The notes under the pieces are model-generated. The model was not told the origin of the DNA. It did no database searches and saw only the letters and a list, made by a program, of their open reading frames with translations. Shown in pieces: positions 24,306 to 31,774 of a stretch of 32,251 nt of DNA. Position 1 is the first letter of the stretch, and each line of letters begins with the position of its first letter. The DNA comes from Thermoplasmata archaeon (lineage in GTDB: Bacteria > Actinomycetota > Acidimicrobiia > Acidimicrobiales > Acidimicrobiaceae): assembly GCA_021836665.1 (NCBI GenBank), contig JAKBHQ010000050.1:1-32251 (forward strand), read 5' to 3'. The position numbers and the translations under genes were made by a program.

Positions 24306-26344
24306 GGTATGAGAGCTCCCACTAAGTCTCCTTCAATGACGGCTGAGTGTGCCCTGCGGGGCGCCACTGCGTCGCCAATCAGGAAGAGCCCTTCGCTCCA
24401 TCCCGCATGTCGTAAGTTTCGGTAGAGGGTGTTTTCGGAACGCCCATGATTTACGGCCACGATCCAGTCTGCCTCGATGGTCAATGTTTCACCAGTGGTA
24501 TGGCGCTGGAGGAGGATCGATGTCTCAGTCATGCCGACTGCTACGCACTCCACTTCCTGTCGCACGGAATTCCTCGAATTTCTCAACTGCCAAGTCTCGA
24601 GGTCCAAGGTGAGGCCGAGATCAGTTCCAACCGACAGATGCGGCGTTACAACGACGACCTGGCATCCCCTCTCGGCAAGCAGTTCGGCAACGGAAGTCGC
24701 TTGATGGAAGCCAAGATCGTCGTACACGACGACTCGACCAGTTGGTCTATCTAGACCGTTCAGAACAGTTACTGGATTGGTGACTTTAGGTGTCGATGTT
24801 TCGTTATCAGCGAGATGGCCCACGCTCCACCAGGGCGGATCAGGTACCGAGCCAGTAGCGATAACAATCGCATCGGGCGTTAGATTCAGAATCTCATCCA
24901 GGGCAATTGTGTGATTAGTATTCGGAGATACTCCCATTCTCCCAAGTTCAGACAGCTGGTTTCTGATGAGGTCCGCCAATTCGGCCCTGTGGGGAGCCTT
25001 GGATGCTAACGTCAGGGCTCCGCCCACCTCTGCGTTTGCTTCGAAAAGTGCAACTAAGTGACCATGTCTTGCCGAGGAGATGGCCGCCTGTAAGCCCGCT
25101 GGGCCTGCACCCACAACAGCTACTCTCCTTGGTGCACCAGCTACCCGAACGCTTCGCTGCTTCGGCGCACCGAAGGCGCCGATTCCGATTCCAAGCGAGC
25201 CGCCCGAATTGACAGCTGAGTTTCTAGCTGCCTCTTTACCGGCATCAGGATTCTCGATGCAGCCGAGCCATCTGTTGACGCCCATCCGGCCAACGCACTC
25301 CTGATTACAGCTAAGGCATGTGCGGATCTCGTGTTCTAGTCCCTCTTTGGCCTTCTTTGCGAAATTGGGATCGGCAATCTGCCCCCTTACGACTCCCACG
25401 AGATCAGCCTGGCCATCTCGGATCGCTCTCTCACAATGGCTAGGATCCTTGAATCTGCCGACGGCGACAACTGGTATGTCCACGACCTGTCGGATGGCAG
25501 CGGGAATAAAGAGCGAATATCCGGGTGGTATCGCCATCGATGCTTCGATCGAGTAGAGCGACTGCGTTGCGATTCCTATCGAGGTGTTGATGTAGTCAAC
25601 CATTGAAGTACCGTTGGCGATTTGGGCCACTTTTACCGCATCTTCAATCTCCAGACCACCTTCGACCATCTCGTCACCACATATTCGGACTCCAAGAGCC
25701 ATGTTCGGTCCGATAGCTTTACGTGTTGCTTCAATTAGGGCGACCATGAGCCGGGCTCTGTTCTCAATTGATCCACCCCAACGGTCAGTTCGTTCGTTAG
25801 TAATAGGTGATAGGAACTGCCTGACTATAGAAGAGTGTGAGCACTGAAGTTCGATGCCGTCGAAACCTCCGAGGCGTGCATGTTCGGCAACTTTGACGTA
25901 ACCGGAGATGATGGCGGCGATGTCACTTTCGGTCACCTCTTTCGGGATTTCCCTGAACATGGGGTCCATCTTCGGAGATGGGCCGAAAAGAGGTAGTCGT
26001 GAGTAGTTGGATGTACCCTGCGCACCGTTGTGGTTGATCTGCGCGAATATTCTGGATCCTGCCTGGTGCACTGCTTCGGTGATCGCAAGATATCCGTTCA
26101 CCACTTCTGGGCGGAATCCGTGGATCATCTTCTCGTATGGCCAGTCGGATTCGTGTGTGGAGTGCTCCTCGGTGATTATCAGGCCCACTCCACCGAGTGC
26201 TCGCTCTTTGTAATATGCGACATGCTGATCAGAGACGTTTCCGTTCTGAGCGAAGTTAGTGAGGTGGGCGGAGAAGACGATCCTGTTTCGAACGGTAATT
26301 GGTCCGAGAGTTATCGTTCGGAATAGGTTGGGGAATCGCTGCAC
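24302..26344 (-). CDS. FadH/OYE-like flavin-iron-sulfur oxidoreductase, copy with canonical FMN motif
   Basis: This 680-residue enzyme has the 2,4-dienoyl-CoA reductase (FadH) layout. Residues 1 to about 335 form an OYE-type TIM barrel for FMN, with QINHNGAQG near 101, SSIVRQFLSPITNERTDRWG near 175, followed by GGSIENRAR, and VVAVGRFKDP near 295. Four Cys for a [4Fe-4S] cluster follow from C343 on (CLSCNQECVGRMGVNRWLGC). A C-terminal FAD domain starts at VAVVGAGPAGLQAAISSARHG (about 412, quoted in part) and ends in LFLIGDAVAPRRAHSAV. GTG start, with AGGTG 7 bases upstream. I recall NCBI's class 'mycofactocin system FadH/OYE family oxidoreductase'; this and the next gene upstream fit that pair. 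Its substrate is not known from sequence. Confidence 0.9.
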   Translation of the reverse strand: MQRFPNLFRTITLGPITVRNRIVFSAHLTNFAQNGNVSDQHVAYYKERALGGVGLIITEEHSTHESDWPYEKMIHGFRPEVVNGYLAITEAVHQAGSRIFAQINHNGAQGTSNYSRLPLFGPSPKMDPMFREIPKEVTESDIAAIISGYVKVAEHARLGGFDGIELQCSHSSIVRQFLSPITNERTDRWGGSIENRARLMVALIEATRKAIGPNMALGVRICGDEMVEGGLEIEDAVKVAQIANGTSMVDYINTSIGIATQSLYSIEASMAIPPGYSLFIPAAIRQVVDIPVVAVGRFKDPSHCERAIRDGQADLVGVVRGQIADPNFAKKAKEGLEHEIRTCLSCNQECVGRMGVNRWLGCIENPDAGKEAARNSAVNSGGSLGIGIGAFGAPKQRSVRVAGAPRRVAVVGAGPAGLQAAISSARHGHLVALFEANAEVGGALTLASKAPHRAELADLIRNQLSELGRMGVSPNTNHTIALDEILNLTPDAIVIATGSVPDPPWWSVGHLADNETSTPKVTNPVTVLNGLDRPTGRVVVYDDLGFHQATSVAELLAERGCQVVVVTPHLSVGTDLGLTLDLETWQLRNSRNSVRQEVECVAVGMTETSILLQRHTTGETLTIEADWIVAVNHGRSENTLYRNLRHAGWSEGLFLIGDAVAPRRAHSAVIEGDLVGALIP

Positions 26345-28290
26345 TAGTCGGCACCTGGTGAAAGCAGGCGGTCCGCAAGGCGGCGTGCCTCAAGAATCGC
26401 ATAATGCATGTTGCGAGGGGCCAAACAGTCGCCGATGCGAAATAGTTTTGGATGTACTAGGTCGGGACTGATTGTTGCTGAATTTCGTATGCCGACTGTG
26501 ATTAGCAGCGGATCGTGGAGTTCCAGCTTTGCATCGGAAAAAAGAGATTCGATGGTAACTGCAGATGGCAATCTGTTACTCCTCACCTTGGAGAGCGTGT
26601 GCGTGATTACGCCATTGTTGCGCAACCTAGAGACCGCATCCATCAGGTCGCCCGTGTTCAGCCGCGAGAGAGGAGAAGGGTCGGGTGTAACCAGATGTGT
26701 CGACTCGGAAAATTGGACAGCGAGCTCAGCTGCCCAAGCTGCTTCGTAGTTTCCAATTCGATCGTCAATGACGACTGACCGTTCTGCTGCGAATTTCCTT
26801 TGCATAACAAGCTCTTGGGTGGACACTTGTCGCACGAATGCGCTGTTGCGCAAGGTTTGAGGAATCATTGAGCCGGTCGCCCCGGTCGCCTCAACTACAA
26901 CCGAATCCTCCAACATCATTTCTAGCTCTGTGATTCCGAGTCGGTAACCGAGCTCGATTCGAACCTTCGAGCTAGCGAGGTTTGAAAGATAGAAGTCCCG
27001 GAGTCTGAGCATGATTCCACCTACTCCGTGCGCGGCGAGTGCCGTAAGTAGCCCACCTGGAGCCTCACTGGAGTCTATGATTTCCACCGCTCTACCGGCT
27101 TCAGCTAGCTTAAGTGCGAGCTCCATACCGGCCGGGCCAGCTCCGATCACCTTCACCGGGGCATAGACCCTACGCGACGGTAGGCTGGCAGGGCGCTTTT
27201 CAGGTTCTGAGCGCTCATACCCCGCATCTGGATTGACTAGGCACGAGACCCGCAGGTTGCGTGAATCTCCAACCATGCAGAATTGATTGCAGAGTACGCA
27301 GGGTGTTGTTGACCGTGCGGTGGTTAGATTATAAACCATCTTTGGGTCAGCTATCTGTGCTCGTGTCATCTCCACCCCATCGCAGATCTGATCGGTGAGC
27401 AAGACTTCTGCGATGGCTGCCGAGGTGACGGAACCTTGCAGGAATACCGGAGTCGAACCTTCAAGATGGGAATTTAGCAGCGTGGCTAGATGATCATTAA
27501 AGGCTTCGCGGGTGTGAAAGTCAGGTCTTTGCCGAGCTTTGGTATAGAGCGATCCAGACGTCACGGTGAAAAGATCTACTGAAGATGCTATGGATTTGGC
27601 AATGGAGCACAGGGCCTCTGGCTCTAGTCCTCCCCATGGTGCAAACTCATCCAAGGTCAACCGGACCGCGAAAAGCTCTGAGCCAATGGCACTTCTCACG
27701 GCGGCAACTATTTTGCGTAGGAAAAGTGACCTGTCCAAGCCGAGTTCGTCTGACCGCTGATTCGAAAGGGGGGAGAGGAATTGCCTTATCAGGCTTCGGG
27801 TAGATAGGTTAATTTCTACTCCGTTCATTCCCGCATCGACCGCTAAAGCGGCCGCCGTTGAAAACGATTCCAAAAGCAGCTCGATTTCGAACTCCTCGAG
27901 CTCTTTTGGCATTTCTCGCTGGTCCACCTCAGGCACGGGTGAGGGCGCGAGCATGGCCCTTTGGGAGTAGGCGGAACTTCCCTCTCCGCCAGCGTGTCCT
28001 ATGGACGCAATAATCAGCGTTCCGTGCGTTTTCGCCATATCGGCGAGGCGCTTCCATCCCCAGGGACACCTTTCCGCCAGTAGCCAACGTTCGGTGGGCC
28101 AATCGGACTGGTGTACGCTCGCCTCCTCCGTGACCACGATGCCAGCTCCTCCGACAATACGAGCCTCGAAGTATGCCAGCCAGTCCTCCGATGGGGCTCG
28201 GTCTCGGCCGAGGTTTGTCAAATGAGGGCCGAACATGACGCGATTTTTCGAAGCGTAACCTCCGATCGGTATCGGCGAGAGTAGCTTCAT
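26344..28290 (-). CDS. FadH/OYE-like flavin-iron-sulfur oxidoreductase, divergent copy
   Basis: This 648-residue paralogue of the following gene has the same three parts: OYE-type barrel (residues 1 to about 325), a Cys cluster from C331 (CVLCNQFCMV, then SCLVNPDAG), and a FAD domain with VIGAGPAGMELALKLAEAG (about 380) and LFRIGDCLAPRNMHYAI near the end. The barrel keeps RSLIRQFLSPLSNQRSDE, but the FMN-motif WGGSxENRxR seen in the other copy is replaced by LGLDRSLFLRK. It may therefore bind FMN differently or serve as a partner subunit. ATG start, abutting the mftC stop with no gap; one base is shared with the start of the next gene. Confidence 0.88.
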   Translation of the reverse strand: MKLLSPIPIGGYASKNRVMFGPHLTNLGRDRAPSEDWLAYFEARIVGGAGIVVTEEASVHQSDWPTERWLLAERCPWGWKRLADMAKTHGTLIIASIGHAGGEGSSAYSQRAMLAPSPVPEVDQREMPKELEEFEIELLLESFSTAAALAVDAGMNGVEINLSTRSLIRQFLSPLSNQRSDELGLDRSLFLRKIVAAVRSAIGSELFAVRLTLDEFAPWGGLEPEALCSIAKSIASSVDLFTVTSGSLYTKARQRPDFHTREAFNDHLATLLNSHLEGSTPVFLQGSVTSAAIAEVLLTDQICDGVEMTRAQIADPKMVYNLTTARSTTPCVLCNQFCMVGDSRNLRVSCLVNPDAGYERSEPEKRPASLPSRRVYAPVKVIGAGPAGMELALKLAEAGRAVEIIDSSEAPGGLLTALAAHGVGGIMLRLRDFYLSNLASSKVRIELGYRLGITELEMMLEDSVVVEATGATGSMIPQTLRNSAFVRQVSTQELVMQRKFAAERSVVIDDRIGNYEAAWAAELAVQFSESTHLVTPDPSPLSRLNTGDLMDAVSRLRNNGVITHTLSKVRSNRLPSAVTIESLFSDAKLELHDPLLITVGIRNSATISPDLVHPKLFRIGDCLAPRNMHYAILEARRLADRLLSPGAD

Positions 28291-29445
28291 CTAGTTTGCG
28301 AAGGGTTCCGAAGCGTGTCTGCGAAGTACAACGGGTTTGGTAGTCCTGACTCTGCGGCTGTGGGAAAGATCCGGCGTGGGTCGACTCGTGACAAACTTCA
28401 AGTTCGTTTCGCCACGTCCAAATACGCATTCCGGGTCCGGACCGTGCAGATCTAGGCCGGTAAAGTACTTAGCAGCCATGCAGCCTCCTTGACAAGACTG
28501 ATATGCCGAGCAGTCGCTGCACGACGTGGGACTTTTGTCCTGACGTAGGGACTCGAAGTATGAGGAGTCCGACCAGACGGCTTTGAATCCCCCACTTGAG
28601 CGGACGCTTCCGGCCCTGAAGGATTCGTGGATTGTGAATGGGCAAGCGTATACGTCTCCAACGGGATCCACCAGACAGACCACCTTGCCGGCCCCACACA
28701 TGTTCAAGCCTGGGAGGGGATCACCGAATGGACTCAAATGGAAAAACGAGTCACCGGTGAGCACCCCTGGATTTTCGGACAGCCACTCGAACAGGCTGCG
28801 CTGTTGAGATGGTTCAAGTCTTAGATCGTTCCAGACCAGGGCACCGCGTCCTGAGGGTCTGAGCCTTGTCACGCGTAGCTGGGCATTGTAATGATTTGCC
28901 AAGCTGAGAAGGTCATCGAGTCGATCCGCATTGTGCCTGTTGACTGTGGTGGAGATCTTGAATCCGGTCTTACCCGCACTGCTAAGTGACTCCATGGCAG
29001 CGATAGCTCGCTCATACGAACCAGCACCTCGGATTGCGTCGTTGCTGGCTTGGTCAAAACCGTCGAGGGATATCTGGACATCGGTGTAGTCAAGACTTGC
29101 AAGTTCACGGGCAAAATTGTCATCGATGAAGTAGCCGTTCGTTGAGAATTTCACTCCGATACCCACTTCTGATGCGCGGTAAAGAATCTCCCTAAAGTCC
29201 TTGCGCAACGTCGGTTCGCCTCCGCCGATGTTTACGTAGAAAATGCCCATGGCTCGAAATTCATCTACGAGATTTAGCGCTTCTTGGGTCGATAATTCGT
29301 TTGGGTCTCGCCGTCCTGAGCTGGAGAGACAGTGGATGCAGGAGAGGTTGCAGCCATAGGTGAGCTCCCAGGTGAGACATATAGGGGCCGCTAGCCCATG
29401 CTGCATCTCCTCTGACAGAGTGGGGTAGTTATCCGACCGAGACAC
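28291..29445 (-). CDS. mftC: Mycofactocin radical SAM maturase (SPASM)
   Basis: MftC decarboxylates the C-terminal Tyr of MftA and links it to the Val before it, forming the lactam core. The 384-residue protein has the radical SAM Cys triad C32, C36 and C39 (GCNLSCIHC), the GGEPTLR SAM-binding motif near 78, and FSTNGY near 106. A SPASM domain follows, with MCGAGKVVCLVDPVGDVYAC near 253 and CSDCSAYQSCQGGC near 310, enough Cys for two further clusters. The start is GTG 29445, with AGGTG 5 bases upstream; it lies 17 bases inside the mftB end. It follows mftA and mftB in the order seen in other mycofactocin clusters. Confidence 0.95.
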   Translation of the reverse strand: MSRSDNYPTLSEEMQHGLAAPICLTWELTYGCNLSCIHCLSSSGRRDPNELSTQEALNLVDEFRAMGIFYVNIGGGEPTLRKDFREILYRASEVGIGVKFSTNGYFIDDNFARELASLDYTDVQISLDGFDQASNDAIRGAGSYERAIAAMESLSSAGKTGFKISTTVNRHNADRLDDLLSLANHYNAQLRVTRLRPSGRGALVWNDLRLEPSQQRSLFEWLSENPGVLTGDSFFHLSPFGDPLPGLNMCGAGKVVCLVDPVGDVYACPFTIHESFRAGSVRSSGGFKAVWSDSSYFESLRQDKSPTSCSDCSAYQSCQGGCMAAKYFTGLDLHGPDPECVFGRGETNLKFVTSRPTPDLSHSRRVRTTKPVVLRRHASEPFAN

Positions 29446-29692
29446 ATATCACCTGTGAGTCTTCTAGTTGTTGTAGAGCAGCGAGAGACGTTGAGTCATC
29501 TTCCGTAATGCCATGCGCTGCAAGAGCATCACCCAAGGAGTCGAAACTATCGAGAGTTACAAGGAGGCCGGCGATACGTTCTGACTGGATCATAATCAAC
29601 CTTCTCGAGAGTTGGTTATAGCTGAGTGCTCCAAATCTCTCCCGTCGGATCGAAACGCTCGAAGAGATCCGGTAGGGGAGTTCTAAGTTCAT
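29429..29692 (-). CDS. mftB: Mycofactocin peptide-binding chaperone (RRE domain)
   Basis: MftB binds the MftA precursor and presents it to MftC. The 87-residue product has a PqqD-like/RRE winged-helix layout. YRISSSVSIRRERFGALSYN opens with the beta strands that hold the precursor, RRLIMIQSERIAGLLVTLDS gives the central strand and helix, and the C-terminal helix runs through STSLAALQQLEDSQVIC. RRERFGALSYN is the part I find most like known MftB proteins. ATG start, 6 bases after the mftA stop; the ribosome binding site would have to lie in the end of mftA, so it is probably translationally coupled. It overlaps mftC by 17 bases. Confidence 0.9.
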   Translation of the reverse strand: MNLELPYRISSSVSIRRERFGALSYNQLSRRLIMIQSERIAGLLVTLDSFDSLGDALAAHGITEDDSTSLAALQQLEDSQVICVSVG

Positions 29693-29698
29693 GGCTGA

Positions 29699-29854
29699 CT
29701 AGTAGACCCCGCACATTCCGTCGATTGAGATCTCATATACGATCGGACTCTTCTGACCTGATTGATCAGTGCCTATTTCGTCAGTTTTATGCGGCTGCTC
29801 GGTTCCTTCATGAAGCGGGTCTTTGGCAACTGACGATTCGATCTGATTCTCCAT
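29699..29854 (-). CDS. mftA: Mycofactocin precursor peptide
   Basis: This 51-residue peptide is the substrate from which mycofactocin is cut. It ends in SIDGMCGVY followed directly by the stop codon, which is the hallmark of MftA: the last two residues, V50 and Y51, become the cofactor core. The first 37 residues are polar and charged leader (MENQIESSVAKDPLH at the start, rich in Glu, Asp, Gln, Thr), and IVYEI links leader and core. There is no ribosome binding site before the ATG, but a TACAAT box ends 6 bases upstream, so the mRNA may be leaderless. The gene is too short to be found by a length filter; it heads the operon. Confidence 0.95.
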   Translation of the reverse strand: MENQIESSVAKDPLHEGTEQPHKTDEIGTDQSGQKSPIVYEISIDGMCGVY

Positions 29855-29860
29855 AGGGCA

Positions 29861-29866
29861 ATTGTA
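29861..29866 (-). promoter_or_regulatory. Candidate -10 box of a leaderless mftA promoter
   Basis: On the minus strand TACAAT lies 6 bases before the mftA ATG, so a transcript starting at the usual distance would begin at or next to the start codon. No good -35 hexamer is seen 16-18 bases further up, as is common in actinobacteria. It would give the mycofactocin operon its own promoter, separate from the upstream oxidoreductase gene. Confidence 0.4.
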
Positions 29867-29925
29867 ACTAGCTCGAGCACGGTTGACCGGACGGCATGGC
29901 GTGGCATGTGGCGTTGGTTGGCGCC

Positions 29926-30909
29926 CTAAAGGTTTCGAAAGTCGATCAGTATCTTGCCCGATGACTCACCTGACTCGAGGAGCTGGTGGGCCATATCGGC
30001 TGCAACTGGCGGAAAGACACCAGCAATTTCGAACTCCATCCCCTGCTCAAGCTGATCTACTGCACGCCGCAGGACGGGTTTCACTTCGTACGGACGGTTT
30101 CGGCGTAAGTTAGAGAAGGAGTAGCCAATGACGGAACGGGAGGTCGGGTGTAGCAGGTTGGAAGGAGCATTTCCGGGGTCTCCCGAGGAGATGCCAAAGA
30201 CTACCAACCTTCCAAAGTTTGCCATCATCTTGAAGTCTGAATCGAAGGTCGTGCCTGCCACCGAATTGAATATGAGGTCGACTCCATGTCCGTCTGTCTT
30301 TGAAAGGATCTCGGCGGAATAATCGACCGCATCCGGTCCTCTGTAGATAAGTGCGTGGTCCGCTCCGACCTCAAGGGATTGCTGAGCCTTATCGGAATTG
30401 CCAACCAGGGCGAAGATCTCCCCTGCACCATAGGCGCGCGCGAGCCTTATCAGGGTCCGTCCAACGCCTCCGCTCGCAGCGTAGATTGCAACACGTTCGC
30501 CAGGCTTTAGCCGTCCGGCCCTGTCGATCAGTTCCAGTGCCGTACAAAGAACAAGCGGAGCTGCAGCGGCGACAAGGGGATCGATGGAGTCATCGATAGG
30601 GGCAACCATCGAGGCGTCCACCGAGATCTCTTCGGCCATCGTTCCATCCCCGAATCCGATAACTCTCCGTCCAAGGAGTGCTTCGTGTTCATGGGGGGCA
30701 TCGATAACTACTCCCATGAAGTCGATGCCGGTCGTGAAAGGCGGCTGTGATGCTAGATAGCGACCACGCCTGGCCATGGTGTCAGCAAAATTGACCGATG
30801 CCAACTCGACGCGCACTTTTAGGAGGTCGGGTTCGGGAAGGAGATCTGGTACGTCGACCCAACGCAGTACTTCTGGCCCTCCGTAGGCAGTTACTTGGAC
30901 TGATTTCAT
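29926..30909 (-). CDS. MDR-family quinone oxidoreductase-like protein
   Basis: The 327-residue protein belongs to the zeta-crystallin/quinone-oxidoreductase branch of medium-chain dehydrogenases. It opens MKSVQVTAYGGPEVLRWVDV and has VELASVNFADTMARRGRY (family position of the N-terminal substrate loop), GERVAIYAASGGVGRTLIRLA (the nucleotide-binding AxxGGVG motif, quoted in part, about residue 145) and GVDLIFNSVAGTTFD near 215. There are no zinc-binding Cys/His sets, so it is a zinc-free NAD(P)H reductase. ATG 30909 has GGGGGA about 7 bases upstream; an open extension up to 31029 is not family-like. It stands 71 bases upstream of mftA on the same strand, so it may be cotranscribed, but the link is not proven. 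Confidence 0.88.
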   Translation of the reverse strand: MKSVQVTAYGGPEVLRWVDVPDLLPEPDLLKVRVELASVNFADTMARRGRYLASQPPFTTGIDFMGVVIDAPHEHEALLGRRVIGFGDGTMAEEISVDASMVAPIDDSIDPLVAAAAPLVLCTALELIDRAGRLKPGERVAIYAASGGVGRTLIRLARAYGAGEIFALVGNSDKAQQSLEVGADHALIYRGPDAVDYSAEILSKTDGHGVDLIFNSVAGTTFDSDFKMMANFGRLVVFGISSGDPGNAPSNLLHPTSRSVIGYSFSNLRRNRPYEVKPVLRRAVDQLEQGMEFEIAGVFPPVAADMAHQLLESGESSGKILIDFRNL

Positions 30910-30971
30910 CGGTGGTCCCCCGTAATCAAATCGAACTCCTACAGGATACAAAGCGCCATATGCCAATAGGC

Positions 30972-31011
30972 GAAGGGGCCGAGATCGCTGTATAGCGGTT
31001 CCGACCCCTTC
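30972..31011. repeat. Hairpin upstream of the MDR gene
   Basis: GAAGGGG (30972-30978) pairs with CCCCTTC (31005-31011), and an inner CGCT/AGCG stem with a 4-base GTAT loop continues it, with two wobble pairs and two mismatches between. It lies 63 bases before the MDR start on the minus strand and could be a 5' leader structure. No T tract follows on either strand. Confidence 0.45.
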
Positions 31012-31384
31012 CGTAAAAGGTCCCATCATTGCTTACGAAATACTGTGCCGTATGAAACACCAAAACTTCCCGACCCTCTGGTTTTATTCTGTGCATAGTC
31101 CAAATGCTTGAGAGGCGGCTTCGCTGGAACTTTGTACCCAGCTCGGCTTGTTTGTCCCGCTGAGGAGACGGACTGCACACGACCAGTGAGTGTCCTGCAT
31201 GATGAGCGAACTCATAGCTCATAGCTTCGTGGTGTGCATTTTAGGTCGTTACTACCGGCACTACTGATTTGGCTACCAGAGGCGCACTAGCTGCCACCTC
31301 CTTTCGGTCCTTCATGCGACCAGCGCAGAACAATCGAGCTGACCGGAATAACGGCCATAACGAAGATTACACAAGATGAAGAAG

Positions 31385-31437
31385 CATTTCAACAAATGTT
31401 CGTGGAAATTTGTACTCTGTGCGTCGAAGTTGAAATG
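31385..31437. repeat. Inverted repeat pair CATTTCAAC / GTTGAAATG
   Basis: CATTTCAAC (31385-31393) and GTTGAAATG (31429-31437) are perfect inverted repeats 35 bases apart; adding flanking bases gives a 12-base imperfect match (GAAgCATTTCAAC and GAACATTTCAAC). They may be two half-sites for a looping regulator or a long hairpin. I know of no match. Confidence 0.3.
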
Positions 31438-31774
31438 TTCTGCCCTCCCATTGTAAGAAAGAGCAGCACGATGGCACTATTTATTTTAGCTCTACGGTCG
31501 TTCAGAGTTATTAATACAGCCGAATCGCGTGGTCGATTTCATACTCATTGTGGTATTTCTAGAGCGCAAACCAAGCTGGTGACTGTTGAGTGACATTCGT
31601 GTTACCGCAAGATGCACTTCCTGCGTTGCGCTGCGTACTGAAAGCGCAAGATTGTATAGTTGTCCGATTGATTTGTCCTTGAGCTAATTGTGCGGTTTAT
31701 TACTAGTTGGTAATATGTAATTGAGCTCCGCCCTACGGGCGCTCACGGCGTGCCGGGGCAAAGGCAGGTGAGCA

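Larger units (their letters stand above)
30910..31774. other. Gene-poor region between the MDR and acyl-CoA synthetase genes
   Basis: I find no convincing gene in these 865 bases. Open frames up to 98 codons exist on both strands, but they lack ribosome binding sites or recognisable motifs. A 24-codon frame (31241-31315, minus) contains an AAAGGAGGTG string inside itself and is probably chance. The region holds one strong hairpin (30972-31011), an inverted repeat pair (31385-31437) and an operator-like TTAC-N6-GTAA (near 31700). It should contain the divergent promoters of the flanking genes and perhaps the binding site of a regulator encoded elsewhere. Confidence 0.6.

Noticed and set aside
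30926..31222. 98-codon minus-strand frame upstream of the MDR gene
   Set aside because: No ribosome binding site, no recognisable motif and no membrane or repeat pattern. It overlaps the MDR start region in another frame.
31241..31315. 24-codon minus-strand frame containing a strong AAAGGAGGTG string
   Set aside because: The string lies inside the frame and not before its ATG. The GTG it would serve gives only a four-residue product. Probably chance.
31396..31593. 65-codon plus-strand frame in the intergenic region
   Set aside because: The composition is unlike the neighbouring proteins and there is no ribosome binding site or family motif.
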